64,000 nucleotides of DNA from an uncultured Lachnospiraceae bacterium (lineage in GTDB: Bacteria; Bacillota; Clostridia; Lachnospirales; Lachnospiraceae). Shown piece after piece: positions 8,835 to 18,166 of this stretch (position 1 is its first letter; every line of letters begins with the position of its first letter). The translations under genes and the position numbers were made by a program. Below the pieces are notes generated by a model. That model did no database searches. It was not told the origin of the DNA and was given only the letters and a program-made list of their open reading frames with translations. The DNA lies in the NCBI GenBank assembly GCA_905233955.1, contig CAJOFQ010000005.1, forward strand, positions 62,001-126,000, written 5' to 3'.

Positions 8835-9851
8835 TTAGATATTCTCCTTGATTCGGATATTAATATCGGTGTAGTTATACTCGGATTCGGGCTCCTTATT
8901 ATGGAGGATAGCATCAACAATAATACTGATGGCAATTGCCCCCTGTCTGCGCGGCTCCTGGCATATTGCGGCGGTTATAATACCTTTGTTCATGTATTCT
9001 ACTGTGGCGGCTATTTCATCTATTGTAATGATATGATAATTAGGACGGGCAGTCATCTGATACAGTGCCTTGCAGCCTCCGCCTACGCCGCCTGCAATAA
9101 ATATAAATGAAGTAATGGTGGGATATTCAAAGGCTATTCTCTGAAGTGTATCATAGCATTTGTAATCCTCATTCTTGCATTCGGTAATGGTCTCAACAGT
9201 TATGTTGGGGTATTCCTTTTGGATCTTCTCAAGGAAGCCTGCTATACGCTGTTCCTGGCCAAGTACATCCCTTGAGCCGGTGATAATGCCGACCTCGGCA
9301 TGACCTCCGGAAATAAGGCCTAAGAGAGCTCCTACAGTATGACCCAGACGCATATTGTTGCTGCCGACATAAGCGAGACGGTCTGTACCTTCAATGTCTG
9401 AACATACTGTAACTACAGGTATGCCCTTTTTTGAAAGTTCATTAATCTTATTAACAATGCGTTCATCGTCATAAGGCGTAATCAAAAGTCCCTTAGCTCC
9501 GGCCCCTATCACTTCTTCGATGGCTTTAAGTTGGGCGTCAGCATACATGGGAGTCTCGCGAACGATAAGCTCGGCGGCGTAACCATTGTCCTCCATACGC
9601 TCCTGCATTCCCGCCTTAAGATCCTTATGGCGCTGATCCTCCTCTGAGAATGAAACGAAGCCGATCTTTGGACCCTTTGCGGTATCTGGTGCAGAATCTG
9701 ATGATTTTTCGGGTTCATATGACAGCTCCTTGGCTACAGCCAAAACCTTTTTTTTGGTGGTGTCACTGACACCGCCCTTGTCATTAAGAACCTTGTCAAC
9801 GGTAGTTCGTGAAACCCCTGCATTGTCAGCGATCTCATTTTTGCTTGCCAT
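8835..9851 (-). CDS. LacI family transcriptional regulator
   Basis: The 338-residue protein starts with a LacI-type helix-turn-helix (EIADNAGVSRTTVDKVLNDKGGVSDTTKKKV) followed by hinge and a periplasmic-binding-like effector domain (PKIGFVSFSEEDQRH onward). The sequence MRLGHTVGALLG and IITGSRDVLGQEQRIAGF match sugar-responsive family members, so a sugar or similar ligand is likely. It is the first gene of an operon with engB and the zinc transporter, an unusual combination. A 12-bp palindrome downstream of its promoter (9896-9907) is a candidate operator for self-control. Confidence 0.9.
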   Translation of the reverse strand: MASKNEIADNAGVSRTTVDKVLNDKGGVSDTTKKKVLAVAKELSYEPEKSSDSAPDTAKGPKIGFVSFSEEDQRHKDLKAGMQERMEDNGYAAELIVRETPMYADAQLKAIEEVIGAGAKGLLITPYDDERIVNKINELSKKGIPVVTVCSDIEGTDRLAYVGSNNMRLGHTVGALLGLISGGHAEVGIITGSRDVLGQEQRIAGFLEKIQKEYPNITVETITECKNEDYKCYDTLQRIAFEYPTITSFIFIAGGVGGGCKALYQMTARPNYHIITIDEIAATVEYMNKGIITAAICQEPRRQGAIAISIIVDAILHNKEPESEYNYTDINIRIKENI

Positions 9852-9895
9852 GTGTATACCCCCTTTTTAGTCGTTGCTCAAAAACAAATACGATC

Positions 9896-9907
9896 TGGCA
9901 TATGCCA
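9896..9907. promoter_or_regulatory. palindromic candidate LacI operator
   Basis: TGGCATATGCCA is a perfect 12-bp palindrome lying just downstream of the -10 box of the minus-strand lacI promoter and upstream of the plus-strand promoter of the neighbouring gene. LacI-family regulators bind such palindromes and often repress their own gene, but binding here is inference. Confidence 0.45.
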
Positions 9908-9922
9908 TTCACACATGGTTAT

Positions 9923-9951
9923 AATGTAGCACAGTAGCGGAAAATATTCAA
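9923..9951 (-). promoter_or_regulatory. promoter of the lacI-engB-zinc transporter operon
   Basis: On the minus strand TTGAAT (9946-9951) and TACATT (9923-9928) are 17 bp apart. Both boxes match sigma-A only moderately, as expected for a regulated promoter. Confidence 0.5.
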
Positions 9952-9980
9952 TGGAAAATGATAGTCCATTCTGATATACT
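9952..9980 (+). promoter_or_regulatory. promoter of the histidine phosphatase gene
   Basis: TATACT at 9975-9980 is preceded by TGA (extended -10 form) and, 17 bp upstream, by a weak -35 TGGAAA at 9952-9957. It overlaps the -35 box of the divergent lacI promoter, so the two directions may compete for polymerase. Confidence 0.5.
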
Positions 9981-10023
9981 TATTTGCGTTTGGAGGATAC
10001 AAAAGGCTTTATGGAGGTGCGCT

Positions 10024-10755
10024 GTGAGACTTTTTTTTATAAGACATGGAGATCCGGATTACGACAATGACACTCTTACGCAGCTTGGCAGGAAAGAAGC
10101 CGAGGCATTGGCCATGCGAATGGTTAATACGCCTATGGATGCAGTGTTTGTTTCTCCGTTGGGAAGAGCGAGGGAGACTGCCGAGGCAACACTGTCCCGT
10201 ATTGGCATTGAGGGGACGGTGTGTGACTGGCTGAGAGAGTTTGATGCACCCATACATCGCCCGGATAAGGAGGGAGAACTTGGGATTACATGGGACTGGC
10301 TGCCCCAGGACTGGATGCCTGTAAGCAAGTTTTATTCCATCGATACCTGGCTGGATGCGGATGTTATGAAGGAAACAGATGTCAAAAGCGAATATGAAAG
10401 GGTATGCAGTAATCTGGATAGTGTACTGTCATCCTTTGGATATGCAAGAGAAGGCAGGTTTTACAGAGTAAAGGAAGCCAATACTAAGACTTTGTGCTTT
10501 TTCTGCCATTATGGTGTTACCTGTGTGATGCTGTCACATCTTCTGTCTATTTCTCCTATGCTTTTATGGCATGGTCTGGTTGCTGCACCTGCCTCCGTTA
10601 CAGAGCTTGTTACGGAGGAGAGGCGAGAGGGGATAGCATCATTTCGCATGAATCATTACGGGGACACCTCACATCTGGAAAAAGCAGGGCTTCCGACTAA
10701 TCTCAATGCGAGATTCACAGAGGTCTATTCGGATTTTTCTCAGAGGCATGATTGA
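10024..10755 (+). CDS. histidine phosphatase family protein
   Basis: The start is placed at GTG 10024 because GGAGGT at 10013-10018 precedes it and because the catalytic motif FFIRHGDPDY then falls at the usual N-terminal position. The 243-residue cytoplasmic protein has the phosphohistidine in RHG, a conserved Arg in SPLGRARETAEA, and the second histidine in FFCHYGVT. The branch includes phosphoglycerate mutase-like and alpha-ribazole phosphatase-like enzymes; the substrate cannot be deduced. The insert between the two halves is longer than in minimal members. Confidence 0.85.
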   Translation: MRLFFIRHGDPDYDNDTLTQLGRKEAEALAMRMVNTPMDAVFVSPLGRARETAEATLSRIGIEGTVCDWLREFDAPIHRPDKEGELGITWDWLPQDWMPVSKFYSIDTWLDADVMKETDVKSEYERVCSNLDSVLSSFGYAREGRFYRVKEANTKTLCFFCHYGVTCVMLSHLLSISPMLLWHGLVAAPASVTELVTEERREGIASFRMNHYGDTSHLEKAGLPTNLNARFTEVYSDFSQRHD

Positions 10756-10797
10756 AATGGAATAATATAGTGTTGATAGAAGGAAATGGGGTTAACC

Positions 10798-11154
10798 ATG
10801 GGCTTTTGGGATAAATGGCAGGACATCCTCGGTCAGCAGAATAACAGCGGCCCAACCTACAGCGTGGACTTACCTGAGGCTGAGGGAATTGTTCGATACA
10901 GGATGATATTTTATGGCAGGGTTCAGGGAGTAGGCTTCAGGTATACCATGAAGCTTGAGGCTTCGGGTCTGTCAATTACGGGATGGGTACATAATCATTA
11001 TGATGGATCGGTAATAGCCGAACTTCAGGGGGAGAACAAGGCTATAAGAATGCTGATCTACAGGATTCAACAGGGACATTACATACGCATAGACGATATC
11101 AAGGTAGAATCTGTTCCTGCGGATCCAAGAGAATCAGTTTTTTCCGTCAAATGA
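10798..11154 (+). CDS. acylphosphatase-domain protein
   Basis: Of two in-frame ATGs, 10798 is better spaced from the AAGGAA/GGGG purine stretch than 10786. The 118-residue product holds an acylphosphatase fold from about residue 33: GRVQGVGFRYT with the phosphate-binding loop and catalytic Arg, then ITGWVHNHYDGSV with the catalytic Asn. Acylphosphatases hydrolyse carboxyl-phosphate bonds. The extra about 30 residues at the N-terminus, beginning FWDKWQDIL, are not part of the usual 90-residue enzyme. Confidence 0.85.
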   Translation: MGFWDKWQDILGQQNNSGPTYSVDLPEAEGIVRYRMIFYGRVQGVGFRYTMKLEASGLSITGWVHNHYDGSVIAELQGENKAIRMLIYRIQQGHYIRIDDIKVESVPADPRESVFSVK

Positions 11155-11166
11155 ATGATAATTTTT

Positions 11167-11195
11167 TTGACCGTACATGTTTAATGTGATAGAAT
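11167..11195 (+). promoter_or_regulatory. sigma-A promoter of the chemoreceptor operon
   Basis: TTGACC (11167-11172) and TAGAAT (11190-11195) are spaced by 17 bp, about 100 nt upstream of the chemoreceptor ATG. This leaves a leader of roughly 95 nt in which no clear structure was seen. Confidence 0.65.
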
Positions 11196-11296
11196 ATGGT
11201 AGGATTGTTGTATTATTTCAAGCGTGGATTATGTCACTGTCCATGCCGGTCTAATGATACAGCAGGCAAAACAGCAATAGAGGGGAATTAGGGAAT

Positions 11297-13372
11297 ATGG
11301 CAGGACAGAAAAAACGATCTGCGAAGGCAGGCAGTAAACCTGCCCGTCCGAGTGCAGGAAAGGGAAGAAGAGGCAAGGAACGAAGGATTAAGGATAAGCT
11401 TTTGCAGTCAATAATGCCTGCGGTATTATTGACTATTGCCGTGCTTGTAGTAATCTCAGCTTTTCTTTCACGAAAAGAGATGCTTAAGATGGCACAGTCA
11501 GAGCTTGAAGCATCCATTACAAACCAAAGTGACAATATCGAAGCGTGGATGCAGGAGAATCTCGAGAATTTTGCTACTATCAAGAAGACAATAGAGGCAG
11601 TTAAGCCATCTGATGAGGATTTACCGGGGTTATTAGGCGCCTATGTTGGCACCAATAGCAATTCTCCTAATGGAGTTTATGCTGCCAGCCTGTCAGGTAA
11701 ATTTTTTGCAGGAGAGGGATCTGAGCTGTCCGTTTCTAATCCAAATGACACTGAATGGTTCAAGCAGGGTCTTACCAGAGTGGAGATGGCATATGGCCAG
11801 GCCTACAAGAACTCTGATGGTAACTATGTTATATCTGCATCCGGAATCATTAATGATGGCAGTGACGATCTTAAGGTGGCGGCTGCCGATGTAACACTTG
11901 ATAAGATTTCAATCATTGTTAATTCCGGTGTTAAGATGAAGGACGCCAGCTCGTTTTTGATCAATACCGATGACAATATGATACTGGCTCATCGTGATTC
12001 GTCGCTGGTTTCAACTATTCTCTCCGGAGGCAGCAGTGATCCTGTTCTTTCCGGGGTTTTCGACAAGATTGCAGAAGGCGATTATTCTACGGACCAGATT
12101 GCAGGCTATACGGTTGCTTTTTCAGAGGTAGCAAATACCGACTGGCTGCTGGTGTCATACATTGAGAACAGCATTATTATGGCCAATATCACCAGGCTGA
12201 TATGGATTCTGGTAATTGTCGGATTTGTAGCTATTATCATTATCAGTATCCTGATCAGATTGATTGTTGACAGGGTGATCAGGCCCATTTCATCCATTAC
12301 GGAGAACATCTCCGCCATGTCTTCTGGTGATTTTACCATTGAGGTATCAAATACATCCAACGACGAGATTGGAAGGATGGGAGATCAGGTTGGAAAGTTT
12401 GTTGGCTCTATGCGCAACATGCTTTCATCCATTAACGAAGAATCAGAGAGACTCAAGATCCAGTCGGACAACAGTGACTCAGTAAGTCGGAGCATGTATG
12501 ATGCTTCACAGTCCCAGGAAGAGGCTATGGAGAACCTTAATCATACCGTTGACGAGCTTGCGGCCGCTGTCAATGAGATAGCTCAGAATGCCACAACCCT
12601 TAAGATGGTTGTTTCAGACACCAAGGAGAACTCTGACAAGGCTTCAGAGAGTATGAGAGAGACCGTAGAAATATCCCAGAAGGGCCGTGGAGATATGGAG
12701 CGGCTTTCTCAGGCAATGGAAGGTATTAGGCTGGCTAATGATGAGCTGGTTACATCCATTAACAAGGTGGGTAAGGCATCAGATGAGATTACAGATATTG
12801 TTGATATGATTGGCGATATTGCCGAGGAGACGAATCTTTTGTCATTGAATGCTTCCATAGAGGCTGCCAGAGCGGGAGAAGCAGGCAGAGGCTTTGCTGT
12901 AGTAGCAAGCGAGATTGGCGGTCTGGCCAATAACTCAGCCGAGAGCGTTCAGAACATCTCAGCTCTCATCGATCAGGTAAGAGGGCTGATAGAAGATGTT
13001 GTTTCACAGGCTAATGCCAGTGCCAAGAGCATCCAGGAGAACAGTGATCTTATTGCTGCTGCAATGGAGACATTTGATCAGATATTCCGTAATATCCAAT
13101 CCACCAGTGATGTAATAGACGAGATGATAATAGGTGTATCCAAGGTTGATGATGTAGCTGCCAATGTTGCAGCCATATCTGAGGAACAGGCAGCCAGTGC
13201 TGATGAGATATTAGAGACATCCAAGAGTATGGTTGAGCAGGCACAAAGCATTACTGCAAGCAGCCAGGATGTAGCTGATAATTCCCATGAGCTGGCTACA
13301 ACCTCTCAGACACTTACAGGATATGTTCAGCAGTTTAAGATCACGAAGGAGGATAGTGATGAAGTTCAATAA
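11297..13372 (+). CDS. methyl-accepting chemotaxis protein with extracellular Cache-type domain
   Basis: The 691-residue receptor begins with an unusually basic 35-residue cytoplasmic tail ([20 protein letters not shown]), then TM1 (about 37-58), a Cache-like sensing domain (about 60-290), TM2 (about 297-320), HAMP ([13 protein letters not shown]) and a signalling domain whose hairpin tip reads [20 protein letters not shown]. It senses an outside ligand and controls CheA. Its 3' end overlaps the sugar-binding lipoprotein gene by 14 nt, so the two are translationally linked. The tip is followed by [11 protein letters not shown] instead of the usual DEVRKLAE-type sequence. Confidence 0.93.
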   Translation: MAGQKKRSAKAGSKPARPSAGKGRRGKERRIKDKLLQSIMPAVLLTIAVLVVISAFLSRKEMLKMAQSELEASITNQSDNIEAWMQENLENFATIKKTIEAVKPSDEDLPGLLGAYVGTNSNSPNGVYAASLSGKFFAGEGSELSVSNPNDTEWFKQGLTRVEMAYGQAYKNSDGNYVISASGIINDGSDDLKVAAADVTLDKISIIVNSGVKMKDASSFLINTDDNMILAHRDSSLVSTILSGGSSDPVLSGVFDKIAEGDYSTDQIAGYTVAFSEVANTDWLLVSYIENSIIMANITRLIWILVIVGFVAIIIISILIRLIVDRVIRPISSITENISAMSSGDFTIEVSNTSNDEIGRMGDQVGKFVGSMRNMLSSINEESERLKIQSDNSDSVSRSMYDASQSQEEAMENLNHTVDELAAAVNEIAQNATTLKMVVSDTKENSDKASESMRETVEISQKGRGDMERLSQAMEGIRLANDELVTSINKVGKASDEITDIVDMIGDIAEETNLLSLNASIEAARAGEAGRGFAVVASEIGGLANNSAESVQNISALIDQVRGLIEDVVSQANASAKSIQENSDLIAAAMETFDQIFRNIQSTSDVIDEMIIGVSKVDDVAANVAAISEEQAASADEILETSKSMVEQAQSITASSQDVADNSHELATTSQTLTGYVQQFKITKEDSDEVQ

Positions 13373-14342
13373 GATAAAAAAAGCAGTATCCCTCCTTGGA
13401 GTGGGATTGTTGATGACGGGTGTTATTGCAGGCTGTGGTTCAGGAGGCAGCGGCGGCTCCGGTGTCAAGATAATGTATGTTACAAACACACTTGATGATT
13501 ACAGGACTTTGCTTCAGGAGGCAGTTATATCAACTGCTTCCACTGAAGGAGTGACATTGGATGTTCAGGAGGGGACATCTTCGGTAGACGATCAGGTTAA
13601 TCAGATTAAGTCTGCGGTTTCCGGAGGATATGACGCTATTATTTGTCTCATGGCTGACTCATCGACAGCTCTTCAGTTGGAGGCAGTAGCAGGAGACCTG
13701 CCTATAGTATTTGTTAACAGCATGCCTTCAGAGGATCAGCTCGAAGCTGATCAATACATGTATGTAGGAAGCCAGGAGAGGGACGCAGGAACCTTCCAGG
13801 CGGAATATGTCTGGGACAAGCTTGGCAAGCCAAGCTCATTGAACGCCCTGATATTTATGGGTGAGGCAGGACATTCAGGAACAATCGGAAGAACATCCGC
13901 TGTTAAGGATTATTTTAAGGATAACGGCGTAAATGCTAATTTTGTATTTTGTGATTATGCCACATGGTCTGATGAAATAGCGGCCGAGAAGTTTGAGATA
14001 TTCCTCAAGACAAAACAGGATTTTGATGCAGTTTTCTGCAATAATGATACTATGGCTACAGGTATTGTTAAGGCAATGCAGAAGCATGGCTTTGATACCC
14101 AGGAAATACCGGTTGTCGGTGTAGATGCCACGGCTGCAGGATGCCAGTCCATAATAGATGGCGGAATGCAGTTTACAGCCTATCAGTCTGCTGCCGGACA
14201 GGGCGAGATGGGAATCAAGACGGCTGTTGCCCTTGCGACCAAGGGTTCTGCAAAGGGTCTGGAAGGTCTTACTGATGACGGAACTATCGTATGGGTACCG
14301 TTTGAGCCGGTAACAGCCTCAAATGTTAAGGATTATCAGTAG
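13359..14342 (+). CDS. sugar-type substrate-binding lipoprotein
   Basis: GAAGGAGG at 13345-13352 lies just ahead of ATG 13359. The N-terminus is a lipoprotein signal with the lipobox VIAGC (Cys26) followed by a Gly/Ser linker. The rest, from [12 protein letters not shown], is a periplasmic-binding-protein type 1 fold as in ribose- and galactose-binding proteins ([49 protein letters not shown]). No ABC permease or ATPase accompanies it. Instead it is flanked by two chemoreceptor genes, suggesting it presents a ligand to a receptor rather than feeding a transporter. Confidence 0.9.
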   Translation: MKFNKIKKAVSLLGVGLLMTGVIAGCGSGGSGGSGVKIMYVTNTLDDYRTLLQEAVISTASTEGVTLDVQEGTSSVDDQVNQIKSAVSGGYDAIICLMADSSTALQLEAVAGDLPIVFVNSMPSEDQLEADQYMYVGSQERDAGTFQAEYVWDKLGKPSSLNALIFMGEAGHSGTIGRTSAVKDYFKDNGVNANFVFCDYATWSDEIAAEKFEIFLKTKQDFDAVFCNNDTMATGIVKAMQKHGFDTQEIPVVGVDATAAGCQSIIDGGMQFTAYQSAAGQGEMGIKTAVALATKGSAKGLEGLTDDGTIVWVPFEPVTASNVKDYQ

Positions 14343-14354
14343 TGTATCATTGAT

Positions 14355-14380
14355 GAGGGGCAAAATACCTTTTGACCCTC
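14355..14380 (+). promoter_or_regulatory. shared palindromic element, copy 1
   Basis: Stem GAGGG/CCCTC (14355-14359, 14376-14380), a G-A mismatch, stem CAAAA/TTTTG (14361-14365, 14370-14374) and a TACC loop. A closely related element occurs at 17105-17126. No T-run follows, so it is not an obvious terminator. It contains TTGACC (14372-14377), but no well-spaced -10 box was found. Confidence 0.45.
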
Positions 14381-14416
14381 GTATCATATTATAAAAAAGC
14401 AGAAGAGGGGATGATT

Positions 14417-15595
14417 ATGCTGGATATTGAACAGAGTAAAACAGTTACAAGGATAGCCTCAATAGTTGGAGTGGTTGTTTCGTTCCTGGGAATGATATTG
14501 TGCGGTGGTGCTGACAATTCCGTATTGCTTCGTATAATTTTCTTCCTGGCACTGGCGGCGTCTGCATGTGTATTGGCCATGACCTTCCTGGTCAATGATG
14601 ATGGTGCTTCGGAAGATAATTTTGACTTCGATGGCAAGAATGTTTCTATTGATTATTTCCGCAAGATGGTTCGTCATGTGCATCAGTCAGTTGATGTTAT
14701 TGACAAATTCAAAAGTGAATTCGAGGGCAATATAACACTGATCAATAATGAGATTGAGAGTATTGGCAGTGCTGTACAGGAGATTGCCGAAAACGCCACC
14801 AATCAGGCAGGAGAGACATCAGACCTTTCCAACAAGATGCAGGATGTAGGAGATGTTATTAATGAGACCTCTGAGCAGGTTTCCATTCTTACAGGCTCTA
14901 CAAATGAGATGGAACGGCAGAACGATGGTCTCAGACAGATACTATCTGATCTGTTTTCCATCTCTGAGAGGACCAAGAGTGCTATTGACGAGGTACATGG
15001 TCAGACCAACGCGACCAATGAATCTGTTGTTGAGATCAGAAAAGTTGTAGACATAATAAGCGGAATTTCATCACAGACCAACCTTTTATCCCTTAACGCA
15101 TCCATAGAGGCTGCCAGGGCAGGTGAGGCCGGAAAGGGTTTTGCCGTTGTTGCAGACGAGGTCAGGGCTCTTGCAGAGCAGTCTAACGAGTCAGCGAAAC
15201 AGATTAATGGAATAGTTGAGCAGCTGATCAGCAATTCAGATGAATCCGTTAAGACCATGGAGAGCGTACTTAAGGAGATCGATCTTCAGAATAACAAGCT
15301 TGCAGATACAAAGGTCGCTTTTGATGCCCTTAACAAGGAAATAGATCAGGTATCTGGCGCAGTTAGTCATATATCTTCCCAGGTAGATGCACTTAACGCT
15401 ACAAAAAATGCTGTCGCAGAAACAATTGATTCGCTTTCTGATATAGCGCAGGCCAACGCAGCCAGCACAGAAGAGACATCGGCATCTCTTTCAGCCCTGG
15501 AAGGCCCGCTTGAGGAATGCAATAAGGCTCCGCGCGTAGTAAATGATATAGCTGCGGAGCTTAGGAGGGACACAGGAGGTAAGGTAGCATTCTGA
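14417..15595 (+). CDS. methyl-accepting chemotaxis protein without a sensory domain
   Basis: ATG 14417 has AGAGGGG about 7 nt upstream; ATG 14411 is too close. The 392-residue protein has two closely spaced TM helices near the N-terminus ([18 protein letters not shown] and [22 protein letters not shown]) joined by only a few residues, so there is no extracellular ligand domain and no clear HAMP. The signalling domain includes the tip [36 protein letters not shown]. It likely reads membrane state, an internal signal, or a partner protein. The neighbours are a binding lipoprotein upstream and an [FeFe]-hydrogenase 39 nt downstream. Confidence 0.9.
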   Translation: MLDIEQSKTVTRIASIVGVVVSFLGMILCGGADNSVLLRIIFFLALAASACVLAMTFLVNDDGASEDNFDFDGKNVSIDYFRKMVRHVHQSVDVIDKFKSEFEGNITLINNEIESIGSAVQEIAENATNQAGETSDLSNKMQDVGDVINETSEQVSILTGSTNEMERQNDGLRQILSDLFSISERTKSAIDEVHGQTNATNESVVEIRKVVDIISGISSQTNLLSLNASIEAARAGEAGKGFAVVADEVRALAEQSNESAKQINGIVEQLISNSDESVKTMESVLKEIDLQNNKLADTKVAFDALNKEIDQVSGAVSHISSQVDALNATKNAVAETIDSLSDIAQANAASTEETSASLSALEGPLEECNKAPRVVNDIAAELRRDTGGKVAF

Positions 15596-15634
15596 TACTC
15601 ATATCATACATTATTTTAAGGATTGGAGGGTTTT

Positions 15635-17089
15635 ATGGCAATGTACGCAGATGAGGGAGTAATCAAGCTTAAGCATAATGTGCTGTATGAAGTAGCAAAA
15701 ATGGCTTTTGCCGGTACTTTAGAAGAGGAAAAAGACAGTCTGGCCATGAAGATGATACCTGGACCGCTTCCTTCTTTCAGATGCTGTGTTTATAGAGAAA
15801 GGGAGATTATCCGGGAGAGAGTTAAGCTTGCAGAAGGCAAGCACACTGGGGTGGAGGACGATGGTAATCTTATTCAGGTAATTAATTCCGCCTGTGAGGG
15901 ATGTCCTATTTCAAGTTATGTAGTTACGGATAACTGCATGAACTGTATCGGAAAAGCTTGCGTGAACGCGTGTAATTTCGGAGCTTGTGAACCGGGTCGC
16001 CACCGCAGTCACATTGATCCCACCAAATGCAAGGAGTGCGGTAAGTGCGCGGAAGCCTGTCCATATCATGCAATAGCGGCTTTGAAGAGACCTTGTAAGT
16101 TCAAGTGCCCTGTTGATGCGATCTCCTACGATGAAAATAATATTTCAGTTATAGATGAAGAAAAATGTATCAGATGCGGCCTGTGCATACACGCTTGTCC
16201 TTTTGGTGCTATCGGTTCAAAAACCATGATAGTAGATGTTATTGAGGCATTGAAGTCAGGCAAGCATGTATATGCGATGGCTGCTCCGGCTACAGAGGGT
16301 CAGTATGGTGAAAAGATCACCATGAACAGCTGGAAAAAGGCCATGAAGGCTGTAGGTTTTACTGATTTTGTGGAAGTCGGACTGGGCGGAGATCTGACTG
16401 CTGCTGCAGAGGCGGAGGAATGGGCCGAAGCATATAAGGAAGGCAAGAAAATGACGACCTCCTGCTGTCCGGCGTTTGTTAACATGATACGCAAGCATTA
16501 TCCTGAGTTGGCAGATCGCATTTCTACATCAGTATCTCCTATGTGCGCCGTTTCCAGGTATCTTAAGGCCAAGGATCCTGATTGTGTATGTGTATTCATA
16601 GGACCCTGTATTTCCAAGAAATCTGAGGCAAAGGAATTTGGAATTGAAGGAAATGCGGATTATGTTCTAACATATAGCGAGATTCATGCCATTATGAGGG
16701 CGAAGAATGTCGAATTTGAAGAAGACGATAATGATTATCAGGAAGCTTCCGTTTACGGCAAGCGTTTTGGTAATTCAGGCGGAGTTACGGCTGCAGTAGT
16801 TCAGTCCTTGAAGGAGGCTGAGAATGAGATAGATGCCAAGGTCAATGTGTGCAATGGTGCGGCAGAATGTAAAAAGGCTCTGCTGCTCATGAAGGTTGGC
16901 CGTCTGCCTGAGGACTTTATTGAGGGAATGGTTTGCGTTGGAGGCTGTGTAGGAGGCCCGTCTGCATTCCAGGATCAGAACAAGGCAAAGAGAACCAGAG
17001 ATAAGCTGATAGCTGATGCTGATGACAGAGGCGTATTAGAGAATCTTAGAAACTATGATCTTGACAGCTTCTCAATGCACAGAGTATAG
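15635..17089 (+). CDS. [FeFe]-hydrogenase, group B type
   Basis: GGAGGG precedes ATG 15635. The 484-residue protein has Cys-rich ferredoxin modules in its first half (CMNCIGKACVNAC; CKECGKCAEAC; CIRCGLCIHAC) and an H-cluster domain in the second. The H-cluster loops read TSCCPAF (Cys277-278), GPCISKK (Cys325) and VCVGGCVGGP (Cys434, Cys438). These are the group B variants of the catalytic loops; the classical group A forms are TSCCPxW, MPCxxK and ACxxGCxxGG. Group B enzymes are widespread in gut Firmicutes and their role in H2 production or uptake is poorly known. A maturase gene, hydE, lies at 43415. Confidence 0.88.
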   Translation: MAMYADEGVIKLKHNVLYEVAKMAFAGTLEEEKDSLAMKMIPGPLPSFRCCVYREREIIRERVKLAEGKHTGVEDDGNLIQVINSACEGCPISSYVVTDNCMNCIGKACVNACNFGACEPGRHRSHIDPTKCKECGKCAEACPYHAIAALKRPCKFKCPVDAISYDENNISVIDEEKCIRCGLCIHACPFGAIGSKTMIVDVIEALKSGKHVYAMAAPATEGQYGEKITMNSWKKAMKAVGFTDFVEVGLGGDLTAAAEAEEWAEAYKEGKKMTTSCCPAFVNMIRKHYPELADRISTSVSPMCAVSRYLKAKDPDCVCVFIGPCISKKSEAKEFGIEGNADYVLTYSEIHAIMRAKNVEFEEDDNDYQEASVYGKRFGNSGGVTAAVVQSLKEAENEIDAKVNVCNGAAECKKALLLMKVGRLPEDFIEGMVCVGGCVGGPSAFQDQNKAKRTRDKLIADADDRGVLENLRNYDLDSFSMHRV

Positions 17090-17104
17090 CAGCGTAATAA
17101 AAGC

Positions 17105-17126
17105 GGGGCAAGATACTTTGACCCTC
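17105..17126 (+). promoter_or_regulatory. shared palindromic element, copy 2
   Basis: GGG/CCC stem (17105-17107, 17122-17124), the same G-A mismatch, a CAAG/TTTG stem with one G-U pair and an ATAC loop. It is the counterpart of 14355-14380 and sits 36 nt before the acidic protein gene. Confidence 0.4.
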
Positions 17127-17161
17127 ATAGCATGTAAATCTGTCGGGAAGGAGGGGATGCT

Positions 17162-18166
17162 ATGAATGTTTCAGATGTTACAGGACCGATGATTTCGGTC
17201 AACACTACCCGGGCAAATGTCAACAATACAAACGATTCTAATTTAATCAGCCAAAATCGCGAAAGAGCCGATCTGCAGTCTGGTGATGAAAAACAGATAG
17301 AACAGCAGAGAATGAATGAAAGGCTCCAATCTGACGGTGACACCCGCAAGGAACAGGAGAGAGTGAGACTTGCTGCTCTTGCGAGGCGCGAGGAAGAACG
17401 GGAGAATGTTGTTGCTGTATCAGAAGACGGAGATACTCTTCAGGTTGAGAACGAAAAAGCCGATATATTAGATGAGGAAGTTGGCGGAGTTGTTCTGCGT
17501 AACAGAGCGCAGGAAGCTGACCTTTACACTAATCCGGACGAAGCCGAAGCCGATGAAGAAGCTGCATCTGGTGTAAATGCTGCTTTGCAGGACAGGGGAC
17601 TCCCCCCGAGACCGGAGGATTTTGAGACAGAAACAAATATAAGAGATCTTGCTGCCGAGGCTGAAGCCGAAGAAATTGAGTCCACTGATTTGGAGGATTC
17701 AGATGTTAATGAAGAGGATGTGATAGCCGAGGAAGCAGCATTGCTCGAACAGGATTCTGTCCAGGAAGAAGAGCCTGCTGTTGAAGCGACGGCAGAGGAA
17801 CCGGTCAAGCCTCAGACATCAGCAGATTTTATTGGTATATCAGATGACAGGCTGGAGCAGATGTATCTCCAGGGTGAGATATCTCAGTATGATTATAATA
17901 ATGAGATGGAAGCCAGGGAGGCCGAAAGAGAGAACATCAGGGAGGACAACGCTATGTTTTCCAATCAGATGAATGCTCTTGATATGGCGCAGCGCAGAGT
18001 TGAGAATGATGCTGACTCGATTCGCAAAGCAACATCAGAAGAAGCGAATGATAAGCTTAGTGCCCAAGTCAGGCTGGATATCATAGAAGGTCTTTCGCAG
18101 AACAACACAGAACAAAGGAGAGAGGAGGAACAAGCGAGCGTATGGCAATCTCAGTTTCAGGCATAA
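17162..18166 (+). CDS. unknown acidic, probably disordered protein
   Basis: AAGGAGGGG ends 5 nt before ATG 17162. The 334-residue product is dominated by Glu, Asp, Ala, Asn and Gln. There is no signal peptide or membrane segment. Residues about 60-85 and 255-320 should form charged helices or coiled coil; residues about 115-215 are acidic and low in complexity. A short ordered-looking segment (SDDRLEQMYLQGEISQYDYN) lies near residue 226-245. No family was recognised. It follows the hydrogenase after 72 nt, has its own palindromic upstream element, and overlaps the next unknown gene by 25 nt, so the two form a unit. Its place among chemotaxis and flagellin-modification genes hints at motility. 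Confidence 0.75.
   Translation: MNVSDVTGPMISVNTTRANVNNTNDSNLISQNRERADLQSGDEKQIEQQRMNERLQSDGDTRKEQERVRLAALARREEERENVVAVSEDGDTLQVENEKADILDEEVGGVVLRNRAQEADLYTNPDEAEADEEAASGVNAALQDRGLPPRPEDFETETNIRDLAAEAEAEEIESTDLEDSDVNEEDVIAEEAALLEQDSVQEEEPAVEATAEEPVKPQTSADFIGISDDRLEQMYLQGEISQYDYNNEMEAREAERENIREDNAMFSNQMNALDMAQRRVENDADSIRKATSEEANDKLSAQVRLDIIEGLSQNNTEQRREEEQASVWQSQFQA

Noticed and set aside
8828..8935. Longer N-terminus for EngB
   Set aside because: The extension only reads through the end of the regulator gene in another frame; the family N-terminus fits ATG 8827.
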